DNA from: Apostichopus parvimensis
Taxonomy: Eukaryota; Echinodermata; Holothuroidea; Aspidochirotida; Stichopodidae
NCBI GenBank assembly: GCA_000934455.1
Contig: KN887132.1
Location: 35,479-65,907, forward strand
Length of the DNA: 30,429 bases
Direction: 5' to 3'
In this document: piece by piece, positions 10,433 to 22,135 of the stretch
How positions within the stretch are numbered: the first letter of the stretch is position 1
Layout: the number at the start of each line of letters is the position of its first letter
Made by a program: the position numbers and the translations under genes
Notes under the pieces: generated by a model
What the model was told of the DNA's origin: nothing
Seen by the model: only the letters and a program-made list of their open reading frames with translations
Databases searched by the model: none

Positions 10433-10539
10433 CTTTTGACCTGACTTTAAATTAGAAAGATCCCCCTCATCCCAGCATCCGGCTTCTTGTCCGCTGCCAT
10501 ACGAGAAACAGAGAAATACCGTCCAGTTACTTCCAATAT
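10433..10539 (-). CDS. CPED1: CPED1 exon 3
   Basis: 107 nt, entered in phase 1 after CATATAG (the junction codon becomes GAT, Asp) and leaving in phase 0 at AAAAG|GTAAC. The core IGSNWTVFLCFSYGSG matches the vertebrate CPED1 pattern GSWDLLICLSSKK. The exon has three Trp/Cys-type core residues and ends in SGQK, just before the TTL-like motif of exon 4. Confidence 0.85.
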
Positions 10540-11761
10540 CTATATGGAGAACGTATAAAGTTCCATGGTTACATTATGTAATAGTAATGGACTGGTTCAC
10601 ACAGTGTACCTCATTATGTTGCACTTATTAAACATTCCACTGACTATTGGAAGGAATCAATTACTGATAAATGGGTGATCAGTCATAATCAGATTCTTTT
10701 CTAAACTAGCCAAAAGAAAATTTGGTCACTGACTTTTTGGTCTTTCAACAGATAGTGAAAATGTTTTCAGGGCAAAATATGTACCCCTAGGGTGTCTGAA
10801 AAATGGGTCAGTAAACCAATGGTGAGCTGAAACCTTGATAAAAACAAAATACAAACAGAACCAGGCATCTCCCCTGCAGGCTATCCTTTAATATCATTTA
10901 ATTTGTCGTCCATGTACATAGGCCATATTTTCAGTGCTGGAATTCAACTGTACCCTACACAATGATCACATAACCTTATGTGGCACTTCAGCTCATTACC
11001 AACCTTGTTCACACTATTAATAACACACCTCCCCAACCCTCCCCCCCCCCACCTCCACCATCATTTTCATTTGGGGTGGGACAGGGTGGTGTCAGGTAAA
11101 CTCCATGCACAATGAAATGATCCAATATATAGTGGTTATTAAAAGAGTTAACTTCAAAATAACAACATAGATAAAGTAATATTGTTTAATATAATATATC
11201 CTCTCCTGCTTCCCCTACCTTAATTATTGGGGAAAGTTTCTGGTAACCCTATATTCACAGAAAGATAGTCTAACACAAAATGATTAGAGAACTCCAAAAT
11301 GACAACACAGATTAGATAGTCACAAGTCTTCATTGTTTTTCTTCAAGTCACATTTTCCCTATTTAATGATGGATTTGCTTTTAAGTGGCAAAACACAAAC
11401 TGTGGCAATTGTCTCCCAAGTGCTACCCCACCCCCCCTTGTCATCCCTTGGTAGGGATCCAGTGTTGTAACTCTATCCAAGTAAGATAGACCAACACAAA
11501 GAGGTTATAGTACCTAATTCTGAATAACAAGACAGATGAAAAATTCCCAAGAGTCTTCAGGCTACCTCTCCCTCAGTCCTATTTGTCATCCGGTCATATT
11601 TGATGACAGCTTTCAACTTATTTCAACAGCAGCCCCTGGAGCTAAACAACAGTAAATATACAAAGAGGCACTTACACACATAAACTTCAGTTTACCAAGC
11701 AATGGCACTATACTTAATTAACATTATTTAGCAAAAGTAACTAAAACATTTTGATGCAAAC

Positions 11762-11921
11762 CTGGCAAATTATTGAATGGATTCTTCACTTTAACATCAA
11801 ATCCTCTGTTTTTAAAAGCCCTTCGGTACAGCGGCAGGTCTCGACCTATGACCCCGGGCTCCCCAGCCACAAGGATCGATTTCTCAAGCCGATGTCTGGA
11901 TTTCGTCAATTGCACTTCCAG
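11762..11921 (-). CDS. CPED1: CPED1 exon 2: pre-ATP-grasp segment
   Basis: 160 nt, entering in phase 0 after TTTCACAG and leaving in phase 1 at CCAG|GTTTGC. It encodes a strand-loop-helix-strand pattern, KSILVAGEPGVIGRDLP followed by LYRRAFKNRGFDVKV. This resembles the N-terminal Rossmann-like part that precedes ATP-grasp folds and matches the vertebrate CPED1 stretch that begins RRAILYRPP. The entering phase fits exon 1, so no exon need be hidden in the assembly gap. Confidence 0.85.
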
Positions 11922-12375
11922 CTGTGAAAATGGGAGACAGTCATATATGGAAGTTTATAACAACAACAACAACACTGTAAGATGGTGAAAAAGTAATGCT
12001 GTCGAGTTTCGAATGGAGTGGAGGCACAATTATACTAGTTCAAGCAATAGATGTATTCTGATATGAATCACTGTATCCAATAAAAACAACCAGAAAAGAG
12101 TGGGAATTATCCATGGAAAATAGTCAAAATTTGTACAGTGTCCAGGACTAGACTGTTAACTCTCTAGGCATTAGAACTGTCCCAGAGTTTATAAGCACGC
12201 TCAAAACTTGTAAGAACTGTCCTTTTTTTTTAAAGTTCTACCTCTCTAAGTTATTCTCTGAAAATTTTGAGGTTTACAATCAGGCAATAAAATATGCCAT
12301 TGGGACAAAATGCACGTCGGGGTGGCAGAGTTGAATACAAGAGTTCAAGCCTTACCAAAGCAGGTATACTGACAG

Positions 12376-12424
12376 AGGTTTAAGGGGGTGGGATGGGGGT
12401 GGGGAGGGGAGGGGAGGGAGAGGG
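12376..12424. repeat. G-rich tract
   Basis: Successive G-runs (GGGGG, GGG, GGGGG, GGGG, GGGG) on the plus strand make a quadruplex candidate, in the CPED1 intron between exons 1 and 2. Confidence 0.6.
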
Positions 12425-13922
12425 CAAAGTCAATGTCAGACCAATGTTTAGTGGTGTTGAAATTGCTGAATTATTGTGAAAATCATGGGTGAGGGGGGGG
12501 GGGTATGGCAGTGATGACCACTCAGTATAATGCCTTCAAATTTGAGCATGCATAAAGCTGCAAAAAAAGTTTCATAGAATGATGCCCTGGAAGTTCAGAA
12601 TATCCACCATGTTTTCTCTACCAGACATTGGAAGGGTTACAAATAATTAATCGTACCTCTCTCAGTGAAGGAATATGCTTGGAGAGTGAGTAGTAAAATG
12701 CTTGAGAAATTTTGATCAGGAGTCTAAAACTTGAAGACAATACTGATGACTTTTAAAGGTGTTTAAATGGTGACTCAAAAAATGCTAGATATGACAAAAT
12801 GGCCAAAAAGTTAACTAACAGAAAACCTATTGGCAAACCTTTCCAGATATCTTTGACAGTCTTGGAGGTTATTTACTTACCATATTCATAATATATTGTG
12901 AGGTCATTAGAGTGCTTAGCAAATTAATTCAATATTTTATTCTAATCAAAAGTTGACAAGACTAGAAGGTAACACCTTGAAAAACATCAGGCAAAGTTAA
13001 CTGTCAAATTGACACAGTACATCAAACCATTATAATATCTTTGGCATACCGAGGGTTTCAAGTCATGAAATTCATCCTAGTGATGGGTGTGAGCGGTTGT
13101 TTACATATGGAATCATATCACACGTTTTGGGTCGCTACTGTATTTCGACACAGAGTTTAGTCAACTTTCGCTACAAATTGGGAACCCATAAAGTTTTTGA
13201 GAGTGTTCTTTGATGATAGACGCAGTGTCTACTAGAAGTCATGGCAACCACTGAAGAATTTAAAGCACGCTCCACGGTTAATCAAAGAGGGCAAGGATAT
13301 GTATTCAACTTGGGTTGAAATTTCTCCCACTCAAAAGTTGTAATTTGTGTCAAACTGATCTGTCAAGTAGAGGGCTATTTTGTTAAGTAGGTGCTAACGG
13401 TGTAATGAAGACCCCATTAAACACCCGGTATTAAATTAAAGGGTCACCGAAAATGACAGAGATATATGGAAAGGCGATATCAAGTAGAAGAGTAGTGTAT
13501 AAAGTAGAAGAGTAGTCTCTGGATATGATTACATTTTGAGGTTCAATTAAATGTTACTGGACAGTTCAATATTTAAATTTCCTGGTCGATCACTATGATG
13601 GTATGTAGAAATCTGTACCAGACTCAGTGACAGTCATGAATTGGAGACGGGCTATAGATATAGGGAAGGGGAAGCAATTTTGTTTAATATTTATTTGTCA
13701 AACTCCTGTAATATCAGGAAATAACACTGCCGTGTCAATTCCACTATATAGGCCTACTATATATAAATCACACTGTAAATATCATGTTGACTTTATGAAT
13801 TAAGGGGAATCCAGGAATTCTTAATAATAATATGCTTGCAGTGTTATTCAATTCTACTGTGCAAGTATGCTGCATTTCACCACAGATATGAATACATATA
13901 ACAGAATATATATTTAACAGAA

Positions 13923-14267
13923 NNNNNNNNNNNNNNNNNNNNNNNNNNNNNNNNNNNNNNNNNNNNNNNNNNNNNNNNNNNNNNNNNNNNNNNNNNNNNN
14001 NNNNNNNNNNNNNNNNNNNNNNNNNNNNNNNNNNNNNNNNNNNNNNNNNNNNNNNNNNNNNNNNNNNNNNNNNNNNNNNNNNNNNNNNNNNNNNNNNNNN
14101 NNNNNNNNNNNNNNNNNNNNNNNNNNNNNNNNNNNNNNNNNNNNNNNNNNNNNNNNNNNNNNNNNNNNNNNNNNNNNNNNNNNNNNNNNNNNNNNNNNNN
14201 NNNNNNNNNNNNNNNNNNNNNNNNNNNNNNNNNNNNNNNNNNNNNNNNNNNNNNNNNNNNNNNNNNN
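13923..14267. other. Assembly gap (345 N)
   Basis: Run of N between CPED1 exons 1 and 2. Splice phases on either side agree (0 to 0), so no coding exon need be missing, but a phase-neutral exon cannot be excluded. Confidence 0.99.
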
Positions 14268-14298
14268 ATTAAGAACTACAGTATAATATAGTCTTTAC

Positions 14299-14541
14299 CT
14301 CTTCCAAGTATTCATGTAGTGAATTCCACTGCACTGTCCGATTTCCATTTCTCCTCTTGGGTGATATCACCGGCCCCGCTTTTGCTTTCTCCTTTGAAGT
14401 TACCATGGTGATATCACTCTTTTCTACCAAATCTTGTCTGCTCTGGTGTAAGATGTACACTGAGAATGACAGCAGGCCGAGAGCAGTCACCAGAATGTCC
14501 CAGAGACGGGTACGAAACAGGCGACGTAACTTGTGAATCAT
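14299..14541 (-). CDS. CPED1: CPED1 exon 1: start codon and signal anchor
   Basis: The exon encodes 81 residues and ends in phase 0 at GAG|GTAAAG. A basic stretch (KLRRLFRTR, residues 4-12) precedes one hydrophobic segment (about residues 13-32), so this is a type II signal anchor with the remainder in the lumen. An NRT glycosylation sequon lies at 67-69. The ATG at 14541 is the first in frame. The frame stays open upstream only to a stop at 14665-14667 and has no other ATG. The N-terminus diverges from vertebrate CPED1, as is usual for anchors, so membership rests on its position and on phase fit to exon 2. The 345-base gap lies in the intron just downstream. Confidence 0.75.
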
Positions 14542-14629
14542 CGTGGTCCGGACCCTGCAGACTACCTGGTAGTTGTGATTGTTACGCCAATATCGCCAAA
14601 TATCCTGAGAAACCTCTGTGTGATCATGA
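14542..14629 (-). other. CPED1: Likely CPED1 5' UTR behind a 5' intron
   Basis: On the minus strand a pyrimidine-rich run ending CCTTGACCTCAG lies directly before 14629 and looks like a splice acceptor, so the 5' UTR probably begins in an exon further upstream. A short upstream ORF starts at ATG 14627-14625, out of frame with the main start, and stops at about 14562. The first exon and promoter were not found. Inference from splice-site shape only. Confidence 0.35.
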
Positions 14630-14667
14630 CTGAGGTCAAGGGTCAGGAACAAGGTGACATCTCTCTA

Positions 14668-17600
14668 TGCTGACAACACTGACAATGTCTGTTATGAAGG
14701 AAAAGTAGAACAAGGAGGAAACATTCCTATTTACAAAAACAAAAGAAAACACTACATGTTTGAACTGAGCATATATACCTTACCACTGACTATTTCATAC
14801 AATATTGAACCATGTAGGAACCATGTAGGTCTCTGCAGGTGGGAGTGGTATAGAGGGAATTCAAGTTGACAGAGAAAGAAACGATACATCTGCCTTCCTC
14901 TTCGAAAAGATCCCCAGCACTTAACTGTACTGATGGAATCAGTCCAATTTTGATGGTTAATTCTATTGGTGGTTCATAGGTTATCAAATAACCTAGCTGA
15001 GGTTTGCTTCCTTTCCCCCTTTCCCCACCCCTACCCCCTTCTGGATATTTTTCTTAATTTTTGTGCAAACGTCTTTGGCTGTAACATATAACAAATTTAT
15101 GCAATGCAATTGGGAGAGTAACCAGTTTATTGAAAACTATATATATTTATATATATATATTTTGTATTATATTATATCTTATACATTTTTTTTTTTTTTT
15201 TAATTCTTGAAAATATTGTACTTTTGTCTCCTAACTGACTCCCATTTTCCAATCGTTCACATCCATTTCTATTTTTCTCACTCTTTGCTCTGCCAAACCT
15301 TTTTTAATCACCAATGTTATAACGTGATACTGAGAAATGGATCAGTGAAATGGTACAGTGAAGTGCTATTTTGCTTTAAATCTGCATCTAGCTGTCTATC
15401 TAAAATCTGCCATAACTTTGGCATGGTCTACAAAGAAATCCATTATACAGTATACCCACAACGTAGCACTGTATTAACAGAGAGAATAAACAATGGGGAG
15501 TAATATTGGTGAAAAACCCAACACATCAGAATAATATTCTAGTAAGTCTTTCTACAAGATAGTAGTCAAGGTCGTAGAACACCCAGAAGGTGTGGTTTGC
15601 CAAGGAACACTGTTCAAAGGGCAGAGCTCAAAATAATATATAAAAGACTGTCAACTTTTGTAAACTTCTACAGTAGTTCCAATCAGTTGTAAAACTGTAG
15701 TCCAGGGAGTAATGTCAGTGTTCAACAGTTTTAAAGGCTCTGAACTCTTGCCTTTTTTATAAAATACTATGTGTTCCTGTGTACAAAAACTGCTATGCAT
15801 CTTTGCACTTGCATAGCAATTTTGACCATTTTGCCTCACATTTTCCAAAGTGAGACCCGATCCATTACTCCCTGCTATGCCCTAAAGTAACATTAAGAAG
15901 GTATATATGGTGAGATGGTACCTAGTCTATCTGCACAGTCTGTTTAACTAATTAATGTGATTAAACAAGGATATGCTATTGTGGAGATTTCACATTACCA
16001 TCGCTGAATGGCAAATATATACCTTCCAACTGCTTGGACTACTAGACAAAAAATGACTTTTCCAGCAAAAATTATCTACTAGTTAACATTAACTAAAATT
16101 GAGTAAACCATCCTTATTATATGATATTCTCATTGACTGTATTTAAAACTGCCCTGGTACCATCCAAGGTAGCAACAAGACACCTCCAACCCTACTCACC
16201 AAACACCCCCCACCCCCCCCCCACCCCCCCCATCTCCTCTTCTCTCTGATCAGTTGACCTTATCCTGCCTGGTCTTTTTATTACAATTTAGTGATCAATC
16301 AATTTCACACAATGTATGTAATTTGCTATTGCACATGGTAGTACTTATAACTTAACTATACACAGGTAGGGGTCACACACACACATACACACCCACACGC
16401 ACAAACACATTTTGCCTGCTATATCTCAAGCCTCCTGCCGATAAATACTTGAAAAATAAATATGTTAAATTAAAGCATCTATCATGAAACGGTTGGTCTA
16501 CATGCCCGACAACACTTTAGTAGTAGTATGCCACTATACCTAGTTTCTTAATATTGGATGTAGTTGCTAATTGAAAAATTACATTATACATTGGAGAGAG
16601 AGGTCTCTCATGAAAGTACTATAAAAATTTTAATATGCGGGTTCATAACAAACTATATGCTAGCATGGTCACAAATTGTTCACTGTTACAATTGAACTGC
16701 CCAGCAGGGAGAAAAAACACACAAACTTTTCTGTTACAAAAACTTTTGAAACTTTTACCTAAACAAACAAAGCAAAACTACAACTGCCGATACTGTACAA
16801 CTCACCTAAAAATTTCAAGAACTATCCATTTGGTTGTTCATTCCTGTTGTGGAAGTGTCCCATCATAAATTCATGTGAGCCAGTTTTTCTTCACTCTGTC
16901 CCTGATCAAGGGAAGTACTCCATTAAGCTGACTTCTGGTCATCTTGGCTTCATTCCTTACAAACAAACCAGACACTGGTCTTTATCTTTCCAGAGGATAC
17001 ATTTATCTCAGTTATGAAGTCAGGCAGGCATATAGGAAAAGGGTTATTAAAACAGATAAATACACCCACAGGCAAGAAAATGAAATAGTCTGCATACTTC
17101 CATAGATAACATATAACCAACACTAAAGTTTTTGCCTGAGAGGAAGTGTCCATTAACAAAGAGGGGGGTTTATGTAATTTTGACAATTAAATGCATTTCC
17201 TGTGAGGTATAACAGCTCTGGTATTAAATGGTTTAAATAAGACAATAGAGATCGTATTGCACAAGTTCAAAGATCTAATTTAATTATGTTTACATCAACC
17301 TAAGGATATATTGAATATATTTTTGGCTTTTTGTTTTATGATAGTTTTCTGAAATTTGTTAACAATGTAAAACTGTAAAATTAATGTTGGAAAAAAATAA
17401 CAAACTTGCTTAAAGTTATGTGCATGGAAACAGGAAGATTCATTAACAAACTTAATATTCGCTTACTGTAGGTGACAGGGGGTGGGAGAGAGGTGGAGGT
17501 GGGGAAATGGTGCAGAGAAAGACAATAAGTAGTGGGTTTTGAAACAGGGGTACTGGATTTATCATTTCACCAGAGATATTTGATGTCTAGTAGTTAGAAA

Positions 17601-17816
17601 AATCGTGCAGGCCTGGGAGAATCCTGCAACTCTCAAGAGATCAACTTCAATACACTTCTTTTTAGTTAAGTGCTTAATTTGTATGAATTATTAAAGACTT
17701 ATTGGCAATACTAGTTCTTGACAAGGTTATAACATGAACAAGTTTAAACTTACATGTTGCATCTTCTCATGGTGTACTCAGTAGCTGTATAAATCTGAAG
17801 CTGTTTTTACTCTCAG
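14668..17816. other. Intergenic stretch without a supported gene
   Basis: No reading frame here has coding character. It contains AT-rich tracts (15138-15210), C-rich runs (16206-16232) and a CA-rich stretch (16373-16410). The CPED1 promoter should lie here or further up, but no TATA or CpG signal stands out. Confidence 0.6.
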
Positions 17817-17996
17817 CTAGGCAGAGGTCTTTTTCCAGGCTGGAAATGGCTCCTGTTGATTGCATCTGAATTCAGTGAAAGCATTGCCATCTTCTTCAAG
17901 GAACTGACCCAGTCTGATAGCGAATTGAATATCAACTTTCTAACGGTCAAAAACCTTGTTATCAGTACTCCTGATCTGTCAATCATTTGTGTGTGA
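17817..17996 (+). other. Exon-like open segment on the plus strand
   Basis: A strong acceptor-like sequence (CTGTTTTTACTCTCAG) ends at 17816. It is followed by 59 sense codons and a TGA at 17994-17996. The predicted peptide has a plausible composition, including GLFPGWKWLLLIASEFSE and FFKELTQSDSELNINFL. No family is recognised and no partner exon was found upstream. It could be a terminal exon of an unseen gene, a decayed gene fragment or chance. An 18-base tandem duplication (AGTTCACTATGAAAATAC) follows immediately at 17998-18033. Confidence 0.22.
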
Positions 17997-18454
17997 CAGT
18001 TCACTATGAAAATACAGTTCACTATGAAAATACACTTTCAGTAGCTTATAGCCTCATAAATGTATTCCATTAAAAACACAAACAAACCAATCGCTTATTA
18101 TTTTTTAGTGCTAATATTTTGTAGATAAAAATCACAAAATCATGATCTTACACGTGATCTTACACATGATTTGCCAAAATAGTAGCCCATTTGCAGAGAA
18201 TATGCAAATCAAAATTTCAGACAATAATGTTATTATATTATTATTATTATAATATAAATAGGGAAAATGCACAAGAAAATGCATTGGCTGTAATGTACAT
18301 AATATTGATAGCAAAAACAATGTAGGCTACATTGTGAACAGTAACAGCTGGACCCACTACGGTTACAGACTTGTTAATATGTCCTTCAAACAGCTTGCTA
18401 TGCTACTGAATGCTATTCGAGAGAGAGGAACAGAGTCAGACATTAATGTAATGC

Positions 18455-19012
18455 CGCATAGTTCAGCATACAGCCTAATGGTGCTAGGCATACAGTAGTG
18501 ATAAAACACATAGTTCAGCATACAGCCTAATGGTGCTAGGCATACACTTAGTGATAAAACACATATTTCAGCATACAGCCTGATGGTGCTAGACATACAC
18601 TTAGTGTTAAAACACATAGTTTAGCATACAGCCTAAGGGTGCTAGGCATACATTAGTGATAAAACACATATTTCAGCATACAGCCTAATGGTGCTAGGCA
18701 TACACAGTTTAATGATAAAACACATAGTTCAGCATACAGCCTTATGGTGCTAGGCATACACTTAGTGTTAAAACACATAGTTCAGCATACAGCCTAATGG
18801 TGCTAGGCATACATAAGTGTTAAAACAAATAGTTCAGCATACAGCCTAATGGTGCTAGGCATACACTAGTAATAAAACACAGATCAACATACAGCCTAAT
18901 GGTGCTAGCATATACTTAGTGTTAAAAGACATAGTTCAGCATGATACATCCTAATGGTTCTCGGCATACACTTAGTGTTAAAACACATAGTAGTTCAGCA
19001 TACAGCCTAATG
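18455..19012. repeat. Minisatellite, ten units of about 53 bases
   Basis: The unit is built on CAGCATACAGCCTAATGGTG followed by CTAGGCATACACTTAGTG and TTAAAACACATAGTT. Ten diverged units run from 18464, with partial units at both ends. Unit length varies from about 50 to 58 bases, mostly through small indels after CATACA. It is intergenic, with no coding signature. Confidence 0.93.
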
Positions 19013-19316
19013 CACAGTTATGAACGAATAGGTCAATACACCTGCCTCGTAAAGCATCTGTAAAATGAATTTTATTGTCTGATAATGGGAATACAGTATG
19101 AGTATAGATGCATGACTACAGTAATATTACAGAGTAATACAATGGAATGCAATATATGGATAAAAATATTGAAGCTTTCTGTTGTAACGTCAGTTTTTAC
19201 GAAACGTTTTTTTTCAATCAGTACTTGTAAAGTAATCCTCCTGGGCGGGTACAAAGTACTTCAAATCAAATGCAAGTTTGAGTACTTTGGCAGCCAAGTG
19301 TGAGTATAGTCAGTAT

Positions 19317-19794
19317 TGCGAATTTCGGACACCTACGAATTTTGGACACCCCTAAGAAATACACGATTTCACCATGACAACCTACAGGAAGAGCCAAATT
19401 TCACCAAAAAGTACAAAGCTACAGTTATTTTCTCTCCAAAATGACCCGTGTGCAAGTAAATACTTACATAATTGTCAATAAAATGACGGAGATCTATGAA
19501 GTCTGTTATAATTACTGAAAGAGCAACTGCGCCACTAATTTTATCACCAGCGCCACACTGTGGGACTGTGTGTCCGAAAATTCGCAATACTCTAGCAAAG
19601 AAATACCAGTTCCACAATCACAAGAATCTTCTTGGAATACAACGTGAAAACAGTTTGCAGGAAAGAAAGTTTGGCCGTGTATCGTAATATAACACACTTC
19701 TCCCACCATATCAAGTATATTTTCTGGTGATTTATACCAGAAGATATAGTTTTGGGGTGTTTTAAGGCTTAGGTGTCCGGAATTCGAAGTGTCC
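19317..19794. mobile_element. Putative inverted-repeat element with GGACAC motifs
   Basis: The left end (19319-19355) carries two direct copies of a CGAATTT(C/T)GGACACC motif. The right end (19768-19794) carries the same motif inverted (GGTGTCCGGAATTCGAAGTG), and another inverted copy lies at 19569-19590 (GTGTCCGAAAATTCGCAATA). The arrangement suggests a non-autonomous element of about 480 bases. No target duplication could be fixed and no family is recognised. Confidence 0.45.
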
Positions 19795-19999
19795 ATGCTA
19801 CTTGATGATAGACCTATACGTTGCAACTACAAGTTAAACAACGTGTACGCTTCACCAAGTGTGACTGAACAAATATAACTTTTGCAGAGTTTGATCAAAC
19901 TGTGTACATGATCATCCTTATCATTTTCCTTGAAAATAGTGTTGTAACTTTTATCATCATAAAGTTACCATTTCCTAGATCATAGACTAAGGCCAAAGG

Positions 20000-21634
20000 T
20001 AGACTTAATATTACTACCTGGGCTTAACTGTTGCTGCCTAATACTGGCATCTTGAGTTGATCGGTACCTTGACTGCCTTGACTTGAGGTTATTTTTACTG
20101 CAGCCTCACTTCATAGAACTACAGTAGGCCTGAAGTTGGTCTATAGTTGACACCAGATAAAAGGAAGACTTAGATTAAGCCTAGGCCAATGCCCCTAACT
20201 TAGTCTAGCTCAGAACTGGTGTAGTTACTCTAGTCTAGCCCAGGCTTAGCCTATCTAACTTAAAGTTGAAATTAAAGCCTAAGTTACTTAGGCCTACCAC
20301 CAGTACCAACTTGCTAATTCTGCGAAATTAACTTAGTTTCAAGAACTTTGATAAACTACCTACGGTGAAATGGAACAAAATCATAATATGATCCACATAT
20401 AATAAATTTGAGGGAGTATTTCCTTCTCCCATTTTACGCTTCGGGTAAAAGGACGATTAACTGCTGCTCTCACAATTCTCAGATCAGATTTCTTTAGCCC
20501 ACTTGCACATGAAGCCACAACGAAAAGGTGATCTTTAATAGCGCCATCTTAATTAAAAAGTTCGTCAGTACATTTCTGATTGGTTGTGTGATCAACGAAC
20601 TATCGGTGTTTTGAACATTCATGTCACTTTTATTGAACAAAGTTTTAAACAGTTGCATTTTGCCTTGACAAAACCAGCAGTATTCATTGCACCAGTATTT
20701 TTCATCTGTTAAAGTATTTGTACTTGTTAACAGTATTACACTTGTTAACAGTATTACAGTTGTTTCGAACGTAGGGTACTACTTTATTAGGGGATTTTTA
20801 ACCCCCGTTTTATTTATTTTTTAATTTTTTTTAAATTTTTAACTGATGCAACTAAATGTATTATTTTTGTGAAGGTAAACAAAAAATAAAGAAACTACAT
20901 CGGGGTGATTTTAGAATGTTTTGTTATTAGTCTCTCAGTAATAAAGCAAGTTTCTCTTTACATGTTTATATCTTAACAAAATACATGAGAAAAAGAATGG
21001 AAGTAATTAGAAAGAAAGAAATAAAAAGTAGTAGAAATATAATAAATATACAACTGGCCTCGACGTCTTTAAAATATAACAACAATTTTAAAGAGAAAAG
21101 AAGATATAATAATGTATTTTAAATGTAGATTGCGTAATAAGTGGTATATTTTTAAATTTTGATTAATAAGTATGTTGAATTATCACTGGGAATTGTGAAG
21201 AAAAGCATCATACATCAATAAAAGTAAAGTGGTTTCTTCTCAAAATAGTGACATTTTAAATTAATTACCACAAGCCCACCCCTCCACTACCAACATGACT
21301 ATACGGTTAAATTCGAATTGTTAAGCAATACCTTTATAACATAACCCATAGGGAAGAGTAGTATAAGGGTTCAATCATACAGGGGATTATGAAGAACTAA
21401 CTGTCCAACTATTTCGAGCAATGTACAACGTTATATGTAAATATACAGGTTGATGTTATTATCCTTACACTTCAACTGTTCAATATTTACAAACTACATA
21501 TAGATAAAAGATATAAATATTTTCGGTGTAACGAACAGTTTCTCTCAATTCTCCGCGATCAAGCCAAAGACTATAGTATCCTTACATTATGACCAATTTA
21601 TGGCTCGCTTGTGGCCATTTGAACTTTTTCTTTC
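20000..21634. other. Intergenic stretch, AT-rich
   Basis: No gene seen. The stretch at 20100-20310 is dense in AGGCCTA/CTTAGGC strings. A duplicated 18-base unit (ACTTGTTAACAGTATTAC-like) lies near 20727-20756, and a T-rich tract follows at 20805-20840. The distal 3' UTR of the homeobox gene could reach into this region. Confidence 0.5.
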
Positions 21635-21640
21635 TTTATT
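21635..21640 (-). terminator. Candidate poly(A) signal of the homeobox gene
   Basis: AATAAA on the minus strand, about 500 bases beyond the TAG stop at 22138-22136. It would give a 3' UTR of ordinary length. Other AATAAA hexamers lie further on (for example near 20810), so the choice is tentative. Confidence 0.35.
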
Positions 21641-22135
21641 CCATATTTAATGTAAAAGTTTATCCATCAACAGGTTATGTGAGACAATCTTTTCTTCAGT
21701 AACAGTAACAGCAAAGAAGAAAACCAGTATGATTCATTGATTTCTTACTATACCATTTGAGACGAGACAAATGGCACGAATCACACATATTAAAAAAAAA
21801 CGTTGCCAGTTATAATAATATACGTAGATGTTATTTGAGGGATCTAAGGGATCTGAGTTTGTGGGTCCTGTCCATTAATGTCACTCTTGCTCGCACCAGA
21901 ATGGGAGACTCTTTTTTCTATATGGTACTTTCAGGTTGCGCTGCCGTACATTTGTATTTACAATATAGGGGCAATATGAATATCCTGTTTCCATTAGATA
22001 TCGGATCCGAAATTGTTGAAGTTTTTTAATACCGGTGCTTTGGAACATCACATGATTTAACGCAACGAGTGATAGTGACTAACTAACCACTTTAAACTGC
22101 CTGTTCGTTCGTTCGTTCATTGTAGTCTGTTATTC

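Larger units (their letters stand above)
346..14541 (-). other. CPED1: CPED1 orthologue, gene span in window (5' part, 12 exons)
   Basis: This minus-strand gene encodes a protein like vertebrate CPED1 (cadherin-like and PC-esterase domain-containing 1). Twelve coding exons are visible: 14541-14299, 11921-11762, 10539-10433, 9638-9554, 7637-about 7504, 7230-7050, 5948-5764, 5143-5071, 4525-4379, 3175-3071, 2486-2138 and 535-346, about 650 codons. All junctions use GT-AG and keep phase, except exon 5 to 6. Domain order is signal anchor, a TTL-like ATP-grasp region (exons 2-6), a linker region, then a cadherin-like sandwich (exon 12). The PC-esterase domain is not in the window and should lie below position 1. 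Family identity rests on recalled vertebrate sequence, best in exon 12. Predicted location is the secretory pathway or Golgi membrane with the bulk in the lumen. The substrate is unknown. Introns hold three TTAA-type elements, one hAT element, tandem arrays and the assembly gap. Confidence 0.88.

Noticed and set aside
18455-19012. Regular repeat array as a CRISPR
   Set aside because: Units are direct minisatellite copies with no unique spacers, in animal DNA.
19369-19826. Minus-strand frames of 82 and 104 codons
   Set aside because: They lie inside the putative inverted-repeat element and match no family; likely repeat-borne chance frames.
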